Source of the DNA: Posidonia oceanica
Lineage: Eukaryota; Streptophyta; Magnoliopsida; Alismatales; Posidoniaceae
DNA length: 64,000 nt
Assembly (NCBI GenBank): GCA_037176725.1
Contig: JAZBRS010000029.1
Location: forward strand, 119,879,001-119,943,000
Reading direction: 5' to 3'
Shown here one piece after another: positions 43,241-55,741 of the stretch (the first letter of the stretch is position 1; the number at the start of each line of letters is the position of its first letter). A program made the position numbers and the translations under genes. The notes below the pieces were generated by a model, which worked only from the letters and a program-made list of their open reading frames with translations, was not told the origin of the DNA and made no database searches.

Positions 43241-44837
43241 CATGGCGTGGATGAGGAAGCAGAGGCATAGACAGAGCTCCAAAGGCGCGATCTCTAGGTT
43301 TTCTCACAGGAATTTGGCAGAGTGGGGCTCTAGATCTCTCAAAACCTCTCTAACACTCTGAGGTCTCTCTCTTAGATTCTCAGGACCCTAGATCTCTCTT
43401 CTAAAAAAGCCTCTCTTAGATTTTTAAAAAGCCTCCTCTAAATTTTTAAAAAGCCTCCCTCTAGCTTTAGAACAAGGTGGTATTTATAGAATATTTTCCA
43501 ACGTGATTTCATTGGAAAACGAGGAGATATTATTTTAGATTTAAATTTAAATCCAAAATTAAAAATTTAAAACTTTAAATTAGATATTTTATCTCGTCAC
43601 CGCATGTAGCAGCGACAAGGGCAGACATTTTATTTTCTTCGTGCGGAAAAATCCGATAAAAGGTAATAAAATAATCTGTTAAAGTTAGTCGCCACTCTCA
43701 CAGGCACCAAGCTTTAAAATTCAAAATGTTTGAAATCAAAATCCCAAACTAACTCATTACGAATCTAGGAACTGCCTACGACTAAGTCTCCATTTTTAAA
43801 ATTTTTCCCGCAGTGAAAATATATTTATAGGAAATTTTAAATTTAAACACAAGCTTACCAATTAACTTATATTTAAAATTAATATCTTCTATAATTTCAT
43901 AGGAGAAGTTAATTAGTTTTAAGGATATTTTTGATTTAGTTTAACTTTGTAACTACTTAAATATTTTAGATTTATCTTTATTTTTAAATATCACTTTATA
44001 TTAAATATCACTATAATATTTAAAAACGTGATAATTAACTTTAAATCTCTCTTTTTAACCAAAATAAAGATATATCACTTTAAAATTAATGTCATTCATT
44101 CTTCTAGAATTTTCCTTAAGTAGTTGCTATTTTTATATGATATATATGATATACCATATATTTAAGTGCAAGGAAAATCATAGAAATATTAATAATTACA
44201 GGAATATTGTTGTAATATTTTATAAAAAAATCCCATATATTATATTAATGTCCGAATGACAAGATATCACGTGAGAGACCTCTAGTATATATGTCACCTC
44301 TACATGTGGCGACGAGACTCGTCACCAGTAATATTGGTGGCGAGCTCTGTCGCCTCTCACATGGGCAACAAATTGGTCTTTTTGCAATTTTCCCCTAGCT
44401 TTTATATTAATTTAAAGAGTTGTGTTAAAAGTCTGGAATAACTTCAACAATTCCATAAAATCATAAAAATATATTATTTGCTAATCTGAGTGCAACGAGA
44501 GTATTAACTCTATTATAGCTAATAAGTTCTTATTAAATAATATTAAAGGTACTCAAACTTGCCACTAGTTTGAATAGAATGAGAGTGTTAACTCTGCCAC
44601 AACTAACAAACTCACATTAATAAATATGTTCAAGGTACTCAAACTTACTACTAGTTTGAGTGTGTTAGCTCTGTCATTGCCAACGACCTTGAATCAAGTC
44701 AAATCAAGTAATGTTTTCGAATAAATCATGGAAAAACTGGAAAATATATTATAAGTCCTTAGTTATGTGATATAGGGTGCCTTAAGGTTTCCTATATTTA
44801 ATTGACTCTTGGAAATGTGAAAATGGGATATCTACAG
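43240..44837 (-). repeat. 3' LTR of a Tat-type gypsy element, minus orientation
   Basis: Right boundary is firm: on the minus strand a purine tract (CCAAGGAAGGGCATC) is followed at 44837 by TGTAGATATCCC, the same 12 bases that open the Tat LTR at 49955. A TATAAATA box (minus strand, 43481-43488) fits the promoter of such an LTR. The 44481-44690 part has 2.3 copies of a 95-bp unit with GAGTGTTAACTCT and GTACTCAAACTT. The left end (about 43240) is a guess from TATA position and was not seen. Confidence 0.55.
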
Positions 44838-44854
44838 ATGCCCTTCCTTGGAGT
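44838..44854 (-). promoter_or_regulatory. Polypurine tract of the minus-strand Tat element
   Basis: Minus-strand AACTCCAAGGAAGGGCATC directly before the LTR. The Tat element at 49955..61260 has the closely similar ACCTTCAAGGAGGGACAATC before its 3' LTR. Marks the LTR at 43240-44837 as a 3' LTR, so the element body extends to the right. Confidence 0.6.
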
Positions 44855-45940
44855 TGATCTTGGAACAAGATTAGCTCTAAAGTAAGAATGATGTCCCATT
44901 GAGCATTTCCCGAAAAAGGGAGCTCGCTCTCAAATAGTCAGCCACTGGGGATGAAAGAAATGTGAAGAAAGGTGAACAGATTCGATTTCGGGATTTCGGG
45001 ACGTTGTCACACAACCGAATGATTCAATTAAAAATGTCGTCATATTGAATGCTCATACATTAAGGGGTCAAGCCGGTTTCAGAGCTATGTGTCATAGCCA
45101 GTGTCGAGATCATGTCAACCATGTGGATATAACTTCAACAGGGCAGAAACTAAAGGGAATGATCATGGGGAAATTATCCTATCGCTGATCAAAAAGAAAT
45201 AAACGTGGCATTCTATTTGAGAGTTTACTCAGATTGGAATGGTAAAAAGGTAGGTATGAGTTGAACTAGTCTTGGGAGGATTACATATTCTAAGGGTTCC
45301 TAACACTCTTGAAGAACCTTGTTCTGTCTACACTCCACCTTCAATGATATGAGAAATAATGCATGGATGCATGATTCAAGCAAACGATGATAATGTAGGG
45401 TCAACACTTAATGCAATAAATGGTCCATATGATAGGTTAAGCCAGTGGGGTACGGTTGGTCACAAAGCATATAGACATATGCTAAATGAATGAATGTAAT
45501 TTGTTATAGTCAAGTATTTTCCGTTCTCGAGTGTGACTAGTACTCTCGAGAAAGGACCGTCATCCCACCACTCGATTTGACAAGTAAAGGAGTTCTATGA
45601 ACAAAGAACCATATGAGGAAGTGAACCCTTCCTTTGTCAAACCGATGTTTACCTTTTAGTCGAAATGAATGTGTTTTCGTACACTATATGAGCTTCCAAG
45701 GCGTGAGCTCATTGTTTAATATCGCTCTAAATTGGGGCTAGGACTTTCATCTTTTGCAGCGAGGTCCGGAATTGGCTTGAACAGTCTGAAATGTGCCTTG
45801 GTGGGACCTCCTATTTCAGTCGCCGCTGTTGGAGGCGTCGAAGTCTGTCGCTGCTTGTTGAGGCGTTGGAGTTACTCGCCCATAGTGAAGGTGTCGAACT
45901 AACTTCCTCCTATTCTGCCTCAAACTCAAATTATCTCTCA
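44855..45940. other. Non-coding interior of the Tat element
   Basis: No open frame longer than noise on either strand. Lies between the 3' LTR and the antisense PMD gene; in Tat elements this space is usually non-coding. Confidence 0.45.
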
Positions 45941-45948
45941 AGGGGCGC

Positions 45949-45955
45949 TATAAAA
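45949..45955 (+). promoter_or_regulatory. TATA box of PMD gene 1
   Basis: TATAAAA, 80 bp before the ATG at 46029 and preceded by AGGGGCGC; well placed for a plant core promoter. Confidence 0.6.
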
Positions 45956-46028
45956 GTAGGTTGTACCTGACGTATGCAAAGATATTGCATGCGTTTAGTC
46001 CTCTTTTTTTCTTAATCCTTCATCGATC

Positions 46029-47282
46029 ATGAAGCTCTTGTCGCTTTCCTCTTGTACTTTTGTCGTGGAGAAGGTGGTCGATATTCCTAATCACTTGATG
46101 CAGGCATTTCATAAGAATCAGGTATGCCCTTTTCCTTCCTCTCCCTTGCTTGTTTCTATTTGCTTATGCATGACCGTGTGTTTGATTATTCGGGTGCCGT
46201 AGGCCATAGTGAATCTCACCAGGAGCCCGAACTTTCACAACTCCTTTCGTTACAGTCTGTCGTGGGTGTCACGCTTGATTAACCGTGCAGAAGACAATAG
46301 TCACCTCTTCAAATCTAGTGGCTTTGACAAACTGCTTGATCTGATACGCACCCCTCTGCCTTGGCTGCTATTGCACGCATTATCAGCCTTCTGGAACAGT
46401 TCCTCCAACACTTCTAATTTCACCTGTGGGGAGACTTTGATTTCATGTGAGGAGGTGACCTCTCTACTTGGCCTTGCCATGGAGTCAACTGAAGTGCTGG
46501 ATCACCGCTTTGCTATATCTGTTGAGACTGTGGACTCTCGGAAAATAGGTTGGTATTTGATCGGGGATCAGGAAGCTAGCAAAGCCTTAGTGCATGCAGG
46601 GAGGCTCTATCTCCGGGGCTTATGGGAGATCATTTGCACCCGACAACTTACTGAGACTGAATTGAAGATTTGTTTATTTATCGTTGTCGGTGGGCTTGCA
46701 TTGTTTGTTGATGAGAACTTCACCTTGGATCTTCACCATGTTGATCTTCTTATGACGGTGGTGGCTCACCCTGACTTGTATCTAGCTCCTGCTGTACTTG
46801 CATATACTATGGATGGGCTCTCCAGTGCTTCATGTTCAGGAAAGTTCTTTGGCTCCCCTCTTCTGCTTCACAGATGGTTTATGTCCCACTACCGTTGCCA
46901 TGCTGAATTTGCCAAATTGAATGTCCATGAATGTATCCTCCACCTCGGCTGTTTATCATTGGAGGACTTTGTGCCAAAGATGCCAGAAGCTTATAAGGCA
47001 CGGGTGATGGACATAGTCCACAATCATCATAAGCTTGTCTTGGTGGGGGCTAGATCTTTTGTATTATATCCAATTCAGCGTTGCCCGCACCTGTTGAATC
47101 AAGAACTTACTGTTCCTGCAAGTTTGGTGTTAACTCCCCTAATTCGTGCTTGCAAAGAGGATGGTGACCGTGATGAAAGGATGGCTTTGGAGTACATAAC
47201 TCGTTGGGCTTATATTGGGCAACGGATCTCTCTGAAAGGCCCATGGCTTTCTAGGGCTACCCCAAGAATTGCAGGAGGCTAG
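46029..47282 (+). CDS. Plant mobile domain (PMD) protein, intact, two exons
   Basis: Exon 1 46029-46121 (MKLLSLSSCTFVVEKVVD to AFHKNQ), intron 46122-46202 (GTATGC...CCGTAG), exon 2 46203-47282; joined in phase 0 to about 390 residues with no internal stop. Exon 2 matches the PMD (aminotransferase-like) domain: PWLLLHALSAFWNSSSNTSN, FTCGETLISCEEVTSLLGL, then LFVDENFTLDLHHVDLL, LAPAVLAYTMDGLSS and GSPLLLHRWFMSHY, which stand for the usual VLAYLY and GPLLLLQxWxWE blocks. PMD proteins occur both as host genes (MAIN/MAIL type) and inside gypsy and MULE elements. Here it is antisense to a Tat-type 3' LTR, which points to an element-borne antisense ORF. It has its own TATA box and an AATAAA signal. 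Confidence 0.75.
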
Positions 47283-47494
47283 ATATATGAAGTGGTATTC
47301 ATAGCTTCGTCCTTCCCCGCAGCAATATCTTCAGGATAGGCAGCAGTTCGACGAAATGCTTGGCATCAAGAAAAGACAGTATTAGTTATTATTATTTTTA
47401 ATGTTCGGTTAGATTGAATTTGTTTTAGGTTTTAAAGTTTGATCTTGAGGGTGGTAGTTTTTATTTTGTATTGGATATGAATTTTGAATGGTTT

Positions 47495-47500
47495 AATAAA
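47495..47500 (+). terminator. Poly(A) signal of PMD gene 1
   Basis: AATAAA, 213 bp after the stop codon, in an AT-rich setting. Confidence 0.5.
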
Positions 47501-48715
47501 GCTTTTGTTCAATTTTTTATTTTAGATTTTCCCTGAAAAGTGTTTTCTATCTTGTTGCCGGTAAGTGCGGCGACAAGGCTGATGTGGTCACTAGTGTATT
47601 TCGAAAAGGAGTGGGAAAGGTTGGCTTCTTGGGGAAGGCACAAGGTCGTTGCCTCTATGTGTAGCTACATAGGTGGGGTAGTCGCTGTGCGAAGTGGCAA
47701 CAAGGCTGTGTGTCCCTGGGATTAAAAGAAAGTGAATCGCCGCTCCTCCTCACTTCTCCCCTCTTCTTCTTCCTCTGCACTTCTCTGAGCTTTCTTACAT
47801 TCGTTCCCGGTAGTCGGCGGCGAGGCATGGTCCGGCGATCCTTCCTGATGGTAAGCGGTGGCGAGGGCGACGCGAGCGGGGTGAGCAGTGGCAGCATGGG
47901 CGACAGTGGAGATCGTTGGCGACGGAGGAATTCCATCCCTGCCTGTATTTCTTTATCCTCTTCGTTCCCACTATAATGGCTGGTTCTCCGATGATGAGGG
48001 GTTCTATTGAGGAGGCGTGGACGGCAACTGTGGAGCCTTGTGTGCTTGGTCTAGGCTTGCAGGCGGTTCGCCGACAATGGTGGGGGACTGTTGGTGATCC
48101 ATGGGGCATGTGTGGCAGTTGTGATGTGCATCTGTTTATCTGTTTTTTATGTGAATCTTCTGTGTCTGTGTTGATTAAATGATGTTTGTGAATGATTTGT
48201 AGATACTGTGATGTTGTGGATTGATAATGTCAATTTACGTTTTCTTGAATAGTTATTGTGAAGTAATATGGTTGCTGTGAACCTGGGGAGATATGTTTTG
48301 TATTGTGATTGTGGATCGTGTCAAATTATGGCCATAGTGTGATATGGTTGCAGTGAAAGAAATTTTGAGCTAGTTAGTGTGGAATGGTTAATGGGATCCT
48401 TTTTAATTTGTTGTGGAGTGGTTGTTTGTGAAATGTGGTTTTGGTTTGTACCTACGTTGATTGGGAATCACACTATAACTTAACAAATAATGTGATAATC
48501 AAATGGAGAATTTTGAGTGAAAGTTAATAATTTGGTAACGTTTAGGATCTTAAAGTGGCATGTTTGACCAACTCAACTCTCAACATGTGTCTTCATAGGG
48601 TTTCGAGTGAGTAGAGCGACGAGGGAGGTCCCTTGGGCGCTTCTCGAGACACTATTCCACAGGGACCTAAGGAGGTTGAGGTTAGGAGGGACAGGCAGGT
48701 CCTTTAGATGCCGGG
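47501..48715. other. Spacer between the two PMD genes
   Basis: Holds a GC-rich block (47550-48110) with GGCGACAAGG words also present at 43610, then an AT-rich stretch with TGTGATATGGTTG-type repeats. Short open frames without recognisable domains. The last 130 bp may include an upstream exon of PMD gene 2. Confidence 0.4.
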
Positions 48716-49954
48716 GTGAGTTCCTCTCGTCCTCGCAAGCTTCAGGTGAAACGACCACGTACACGAGCTTCTGCCAGAGTAGATGCAGGTGAGGGATATG
48801 GTGACAAGGATCTGCCCAAGCTGGGTGAGGTTCCCATCTATCCTCCTCCTAGGAGAGCCTGGACAGCGTCCGAGCTCGCAGAGTTGGGTCAGGTACAGTT
48901 TAAGTTATGTGTTAGTGATTTTTAATTAAGGATGCTTACTTATAGTTTGTTAACTCAAAGTTTTGTTAATCTGTCTCAGATGCCTTCATCTGGTCGTACT
49001 CGCTCGAGCTGGGACCTTCTTCATGACGTGTATACCCACCTCCCAGAGTTTCAGAAGGAGCGCCTGTTCCACATGGGCTTTGGCCACTTCTTGCAAATTC
49101 GTCCTTTTGTGATCCACCTGGGGTTACTTGCTCCATTTGCCAAGAGATTCCATGGTACTTCTGGTAACTTCATCCTATGGGTCGAAGAGATGATGATCAC
49201 CTTGGAGGATGTGGTTAGGCTCATGGGTTTGCGGATTGTGGTAGCAGATCTGCAGTTCTGTTATGGTGATATCTTGGAAGCCCGCTACGGTTTGCATCCC
49301 CCACGTTTTGGTCGATACCATGCTTGTGTCAACGTTCGATGGTTGACACAGCGCATTGAGGATCTCCTACTCTCGGACACCAGCATTCTAATTGTGACTG
49401 ACCAGCAGCTGTGGGTCTTCCTCTCCATCCTCTTCCACAGATTATTCTTCGGCACCTCTTCCCAAATGATCCAGGTGAGCTTTGCCCCTTGTCTCCTGGA
49501 TGTCGACCAGATTGGCTCGTATTCTTGGGGTTCGGTGGTGTTGGTGTACTTGCACCTCCATTTGGAGACCTTTTCTACTGGGAGGACTCATTCTCTTTTT
49601 GGTTGTCTTCCCCTCTTCCAAGTTAGTGATACTTTTTAACTTGTTGCCTGCTTTTTTCTTATTCGCCTTCTGTATCTGATTTGGCACTGACTCCTCATGT
49701 GGCAGGCTTGGATTTATGAGCACTTTCGCCATCTATGACCTGGTGAGCCAGTAGATGATCCCATTGAGTTTCCTCGGGTTTGATGATGGAACGACGTGCA
49801 GCTGGCTCCTTAGGGTGAGGCTTGTGCAACACTTAGGCTGATTCCTACTGGAGATTCTCCCGGAGGAGTGGGTGAGCCTTCGTGCTTCTGCTTCCTTTCT
49901 TATGCAAAGTACGCCTGTGTTCTAACTGGATCGCTTTGTAGGTGATCTGGTGGC

Positions 49955-51342
49955 TGTAGATATCCCGTTTTGGCACTTCCCATGTACTTTTAGGTACCAT
50001 TACACTATAGCATGTTCCATTCATTATTAGAAGTTATTTGCTCAGCCCAAGTACTCTCAATAGGCCCATTTGCCAGTCTGGACCGTTAGACGCTGTATTC
50101 CACAACGTCTAATGTTAGACGCAAGATATACAACGTCTAACGTTGAACGTTGGAATTTTAGCGTTCTACTTTGAACGCTGGAGTTTCCAGCGTCCAACGA
50201 CTCCAGCTCAACTTATTTTCAAATCGGTCAATTTTCCTTTTTGGATCCAAATCAAATTTCAAAGTCAAATGGGTCCACGTGCCTTATCTGTAGAGCCATA
50301 ATCACCTCATTGATTGATTGACACATGTCTCCTTGATTGATAGGCCAAATTTGGCAAGTTTGCAAGTTGGGTGTGTTGAACGTTGGATATCCCAGCATCC
50401 TATAACCTGCAATTGTGTTCCACAACTTTTCTTATTTGGCCGAATTTGAAACTCAAATTCTTGCCTCCTTTAGAGGCCCATTGACCAGTCAAAGCTTAAT
50501 CTGGGCCCAATGATTGTTAATCAGTCAATATTGGGGGAATATTCATTTATTCTGGCAGCTGTGCCACGGGTGGTCATTGAACGCTGGTATTCCAGCGTTC
50601 AATATAGAACACTGTGATTTCTAGCATTCAACACATACCAGCGTTCAATATAGAACACTGTGATTTCTAGCATTCAACACTTCTGAATTGGAAACTTTTG
50701 ATACAGCTGCCTAATCACACCAAATTCGAGTCATTTTGCCATTTCTGCTCTCCCCCTGCTTCTATAAAAGTAGGGGGTACCCCTAGCCTTGAAGGGGGAC
50801 ACGATGTGGAATCTTAGACTTCATTTTTAAGAAAAGAGTTTGGAAAGAGAGAAGTGAAATAGAGAGAGTTAGAGTGAAAGGAGAGAGCCAAAGAGATTGA
50901 ATCTTCTTCCATCTCCGATCACGCCACGTCTTGCATTTCGTGCATAAATAAAAGGGGATTTTCTTTTAATATTTTTCATATTGTTCTATTGCATGTTGTA
51001 GCTAGGCATTCATACATAGTTACAACCGAGGGAATAAAACCCCTTGGGTAAGTATTTTCTTTTTATTTCATATCTCTTTTCAATTTATCTTGAACCACTT
51101 ACTACACATTATTAATCCGCATTTTTAATATCGTTTTGCAAGGAAAAGAAGAAGAAGAAGCTCACTTTGCACAAATCTATCTCCCCAAGTCGTCTCGAGG
51201 GCCAATGCAAGCAAACTGAGAGTGGCGATCACACTGATTTCAATACACGTGGAGTAGAGAAGTCGGGAAACAAGCAAAAGGGGACACTGAGAAAGCAAAT
51301 GAGACAAAACGAGCTTTTCTCCTCCAAAACCCCATATCCACA
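49955..51342 (+). repeat. Tat derivative 5' LTR
   Basis: 1388 bp. TATAAAAG at 50763. Contains many GCGTTC/GAACGC and GCGTCTAACGTTAGACGC-like palindromes (50085-50215, 50375-50690), one of them in a local 46-bp duplication (50592-50683) missing from the right LTR. The expected primer site after its end is not recognisable. Confidence 0.9.
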
Positions 51343-53094
51343 AAATGACGATCACAATGGAATGGCTAGAAGTGCCCCCGTGCTAGGTGAGTGTTCTCTT
51401 CTTCTTCCTTCTTTTCCTTGCAATTTTTATTTAATTTTGCGGATTTTTCGAGTTTGTGGCGAAATTCTTCATAGTGTTTTGTGGCACCACGACTCCTCCA
51501 TTGTTTGGGGTTTTTTATTTTTATTAAAAGCATACATCCACCTCTTATTTGATTTTGATTCTTGTGGATAGAGGTGATTGAATTAAAAAATACAGCTTTT
51601 TTTTAAAAAATTTCTGTCAGTACGTTGACATGAAATCCTGCATTCAACATTGAACGCCCTATAATCCGCGTTCAACGACTCTAAATAGAAATCCTTCTAT
51701 TTTCGAAATTTATTTTTATTTTCTTTTTATAACTGACCCAGAGATTGAGGTGTGATGTGATCGGCTTTGCCGTAGGGACCAGAGCCTCTGTTTTTTTTGG
51801 GTGCTTTTAAAAAATCCAAATAAAAAAAATCGAGTTTTCTCTGTGACTTTAATGGCCCTTATGGGGAACTAATCTGTTTGTATATTCTCTTGGATTATAC
51901 AAAATAGCCACTTAAGTCCCGAGCACCATTGTTGCGAAGGATTTAGGAAAGACATTTGTGTTGTCATTTTCTTTCACAAGGGGCACTTTCTTCTCCCTTG
52001 ATTCTTGTAAAAGTAAGTTAGAACCCCAAGATAAGAATTGTATTCTCCCTCCCTCATCTGTGGTTTACTTGTGTTGGTATGCTTAAATCGCGAGAGACCC
52101 AATCAATTCTGAGTACACTAGGCTCTACCTCTGCAGGGTAGGGATCTAAGTGTGCTTAGGCTCTCCCAAAAATCCTCAGGAGTTGAGGTAGGGGGCAGTA
52201 TCCAAGAAGTGGAACTTTATTCCCATTTGTGAGGATCCATAGACAAACCCATGAAGTCAACCATACCGAAGCTTTAGGCACCCTGTGAGCCACACAGGAT
52301 TAAAGCACTAATAATAAAGTGAAAATCTAAAAATCAAACATTTAATCGTTGTTGGAAAGTGTTTCTGTGCAGCTCTCTGAAATAGTGTGTTGAACACTGG
52401 AATCTCTGCGTTCTATGTTAGACGTAGCAGATCCTGCGTTCAACACATTCCTTGTTTTCTGTTAATTTCTAGCTTTTATTTATGGTGAATGATGAATGCT
52501 ACAAGATGAATGACTAAACAAGGACTATAAACAAGTCATTTTCAGTTTGATTTTCATTTTTATCTTTTTAGAAACTTGTATTAGGCCACAAAAATCTTTT
52601 GTAATTTTTTTTTCTTTTGTGTAAACCTTGTAATCTTTTCCCTTTATTAGTTAAAAAAAATCAAAAAGAAAAAAAAAGTGAAGAAAGAAAAAAAAAGAGA
52701 AAAAATTAGAAAAAAAGGGGATATTGTTGTGATTCCTAGATCTTCGATAGTATAGAGTATGTAAAAGTCTTTGAAAACATTGGTATTTTCTTCCACTAAG
52801 CAATCTCCCTCAAAATCAGTGGGAGAATTATTGGAGAACATTTCTGTCAGGAACTAAAAGTGTTAGACGCAGTCTGTACAATGTCTAATGTTGAACAGTT
52901 GAAACTCAGCATTCAACATTGTAAGATCGCCATTTAGTAGCGTTAACGTTGCATTGTCTGCGTCTTACGTTAGATGCAGCTTCTGGCGCGTCTTACGCTT
53001 TGCAATAACTTAATCAGATTCAGAGTTAAATCGGATGCCTGAAGTCGAGGTTAGATACATTGAGCATAACAGAAGTCATTGAGATACTAATAAC
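51343..53094 (+). other. Leader of the Tat derivative
   Basis: Non-coding. Contains A-runs and T-runs (52605-52710) and three further clusters of the ACGTT palindrome words (51635-51680, 52385-52450, 52858-53005). Confidence 0.6.
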
Positions 53095-55413
53095 GTGCCT
53101 GGGGAGGAACTCAGCATGAGAATATTCCATCCAACCACTGGAGAAGAAATGGATCCCAACTCAATCCAATATCAAGCCATGTGTTGCTTCCTATACAGCA
53201 ACACCAACCACCCTGGCCCAACGAGCATATCAAATCAACAAGATTTCCATCATGGTCAATACTTCCCTGGTGAAGGACTATGAAGGCCCGTCACAAACCA
53301 CATTCCTAAAGGTCTATACCAGGGACAGCTCAGAAATGCGCCGCTGGACACCGAACACCAGGGGCAGAGAAACGACCCAAGTGGAAGATTCCGAACAAGG
53401 GGTAATCCTTTGTTTTTTGAGCAACCATGGTAGTTGCCACATGACGAGTATAAAGGAAGAATCAATCCACTATTCTCCAATCAACCAGAACGGTTCCCTC
53501 AGGTTTCAAATGCTCAAGCAGCTCAGATAGGCAGCACTGATTTGGCAGAAATAAGGAAGATTCTCAATACACTGGGAGTACACACTCAAGCTCCGTCTTC
53601 CTTCGATATGAGCAAGTTCTCCCCTGTTCGGCTACCTCCCGGTTTCAAGTATCCAAAGACGCCTAAGTTTGATGGGACCACCAATCCTCACAGCCATATC
53701 ATGAGGTTCCAAATGGAGGCCGCACCTTACTATCATGACTCAGGGCTCCTTATCCACCTGTTCCTCTATTCTCTTGAAGGAGAGCCCATGGAGTGGTTCA
53801 TGTCACTGAGTAAGGAAGAATTAAGCAGCTTTGAGCAAATTCAAGAGAGCTTCCTACTCAAATACCAACATAAAATGGATCCCAAGCTGACTTTTCTCAA
53901 TTTGGCGAAGGAAATAATGAAGCCTGATGATAACTGGTTCGTTTATGCAAATCGATAGTGAGACATGGCCTCTAGAACAGGCCTAGATATCTAAGAAAGA
54001 CAAGTGGTCCAAAAGCTGATAGCAAACACCACAGGGCTAATGATGAAAGGGCTTGCTAATGCCTACTGCCAATCTATCTCAGCATTATATGAGGTTGCAG
54101 CATCAGTCATGGAAAATATCCATGAATTCGAGATGAAAGAATCACAACTACCTGAAGATGATATTGATGACATCAACCAAATCACTGTCAATCAAATTCA
54201 AGGAAGAAAGGGCAACAACCATGGCAATAAAAGGCAACAATGGAGGCAACCACAACCCATCCCATGTCTGTGGCAAGCTCCAATCCAGCCAGCACTGCAC
54301 CAAAAGCCAGTAACTGCACAGGTGCTAAGAATACAGCAAGCTCAACCAACGTCAAGGCAGCAACCACTGACACGCTCAAGCAAGCCAATACAATATATGG
54401 AAGAGGTTAAGACACCACTCTTGCAAGGTAGTCAAAATATGTGGAGCATTCTCAAGAAAGACAAGTCAATGCCTATGCCTGTGCATGAGCCAGAGCTAAT
54501 GCCAGAGCTAGCACCCGTGCTAGAGCAAGAACCATTGCCAATGCCCGTGCATGAGCCAGAGCCAATGCCAGAGCCAGCACCCGTGCTAGAGCAAGAACCA
54601 TTGCCAATACCCGTGCCAGAGCCAGCACCTGTGCTAGAGAAAGAACCATTGCCAATGCCCGTGCATGAGCCAGAGCTAGCACCCGTGCTAGAGCAAGAAC
54701 CATTGCCAATGCCCGTGCATGAGCCAGAGCCAACACCCGTGCTAGAGCAAGAACCATTGCCAATGCCCGTGCATGAGCCAGAGCCAATGCCAGAGCCAGA
54801 ACCCGTGCCAGAGCAAGAATCAATGCCAATGCCCGTGCCAAAGTCAGAGCCAATGCCAGAGCCAGCATCCATACTAGAGCAAGAATCAATGACAATGCCC
54901 GTGCCAGAGCCAGAGCCAATGCCAGAGTCAGCACTCGAGCTAGAGCAAGAACCAATGCCAAAGCCGGTACAAGAGCCCGCGCCCATGCCAAAGCCAGCGC
55001 CCATGCCAGAGCCAGCACCCAAGCTAATGCGAGAGATGATGTCATTGCCACAACCAATAACCTCAAGAGCATCCAACCTAGATGTTGACCCAACTGAGCT
55101 AGGGACAGAAAATGAGCTTACTGCGCTTTCCTACATCAAGGAACTGTTGCCTCATCCACCTAGGCCTCCGAACATATCAGTTTGTGGAAATTCTATACCT
55201 GCAGTGAAGAGGTGCCTGTGGAAGTCCATCAAGCACACACCAAAGAAGCGGATTCCATGCATCAGCGGGGTTAACCATGCGCACAAGCCGAAGTTCAGAA
55301 GAATACTTCAATTAATACAACTTGCGACACAATGGGCAAAACACCATGTTCACCCACCAAATTGCCCTCTTCTCTCAGGACGAGGCACTGATTATGCATT
55401 TGACACTGGTTAG
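53095..55413 (+). pseudogene. Tat-lineage gag with Pro/Glu repeat tail
   Basis: One frame throughout, broken by stops at about 53281, 53431, 53956 and 53992. The retrotransposon gag domain reads LPPGFKYPKTPKFDGTTNPH, LLIHLFLYSLEGEPMEWFMS and FEQIQESFLLKYQHKMDPKL, then KLIANTTGLMMKGLANAYC, as in Tat/Ogre elements. From 54464 to 55030 the frame is a repeat of PEPMPEPAPVLEQEPLP-like units, about ten copies of 14-24 residues. A basic C-terminus (KHTPKKRIPCISGVNHAHKP) ends at 55413. No zinc knuckle is seen. Confidence 0.85.
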
Positions 55414-55603
55414 GGAACCATAAAGGATGGAAGCCTCTACTAATGGGGGCCACACTAGGGGCATCCCCCTAGTTATTGTAATAGACTTTATTTTCTGTTT
55501 TTCTTGTTTGTGCATGGAAAATACGTAAATAAAACACATCCCCTTCCTCCACGTAATAAAAGTGTAAACTTAATGAGAAGGAAATTCTATCACCTAAGCA
55601 TGG

Positions 55604-55741
55604 GAATTTGAAACTGAATGGGATGGGCCATACTTGGTGATTGAGGCATATCCGGGCAATGTCTATTGTTTGGCGAGAGAGGATGGCACTAGGCTTGAAA
55701 ACCCCTGGAATGTACTACACCTCAAAAGGTACTACCCTTGA
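55604..55741 (+). pseudogene. Integrase C-terminal end, Tat type
   Basis: Open stretch reading EFETEWDGPYLVIEAYPG then LAREDGTRLENPWNVLHLKR and YYP before a TGA. This is the GPY-containing tail that closes pol in Tat/Ogre elements. It starts about 190 bp after the gag stop, so the whole core of pol has been deleted. Confidence 0.8.

Noticed and set aside
43240..44837. A complete Tat element here with both LTRs
   Set aside because: Only one LTR with a purine tract is visible in this orientation; the 5' LTR and gag-pol were not found before the right edge.
50085..50690. CRISPR-like array from regularly recurring palindromes
   Set aside because: Spacing and unit sequence are irregular, the setting is a plant LTR, and no cas genes exist here.
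54432..55093. Two long minus-strand frames (Gly/Ser-rich and Ala/Leu-rich) opposite the gag repeat
   Set aside because: Both are shadows of the Pro/Glu tandem repeat on the plus strand.
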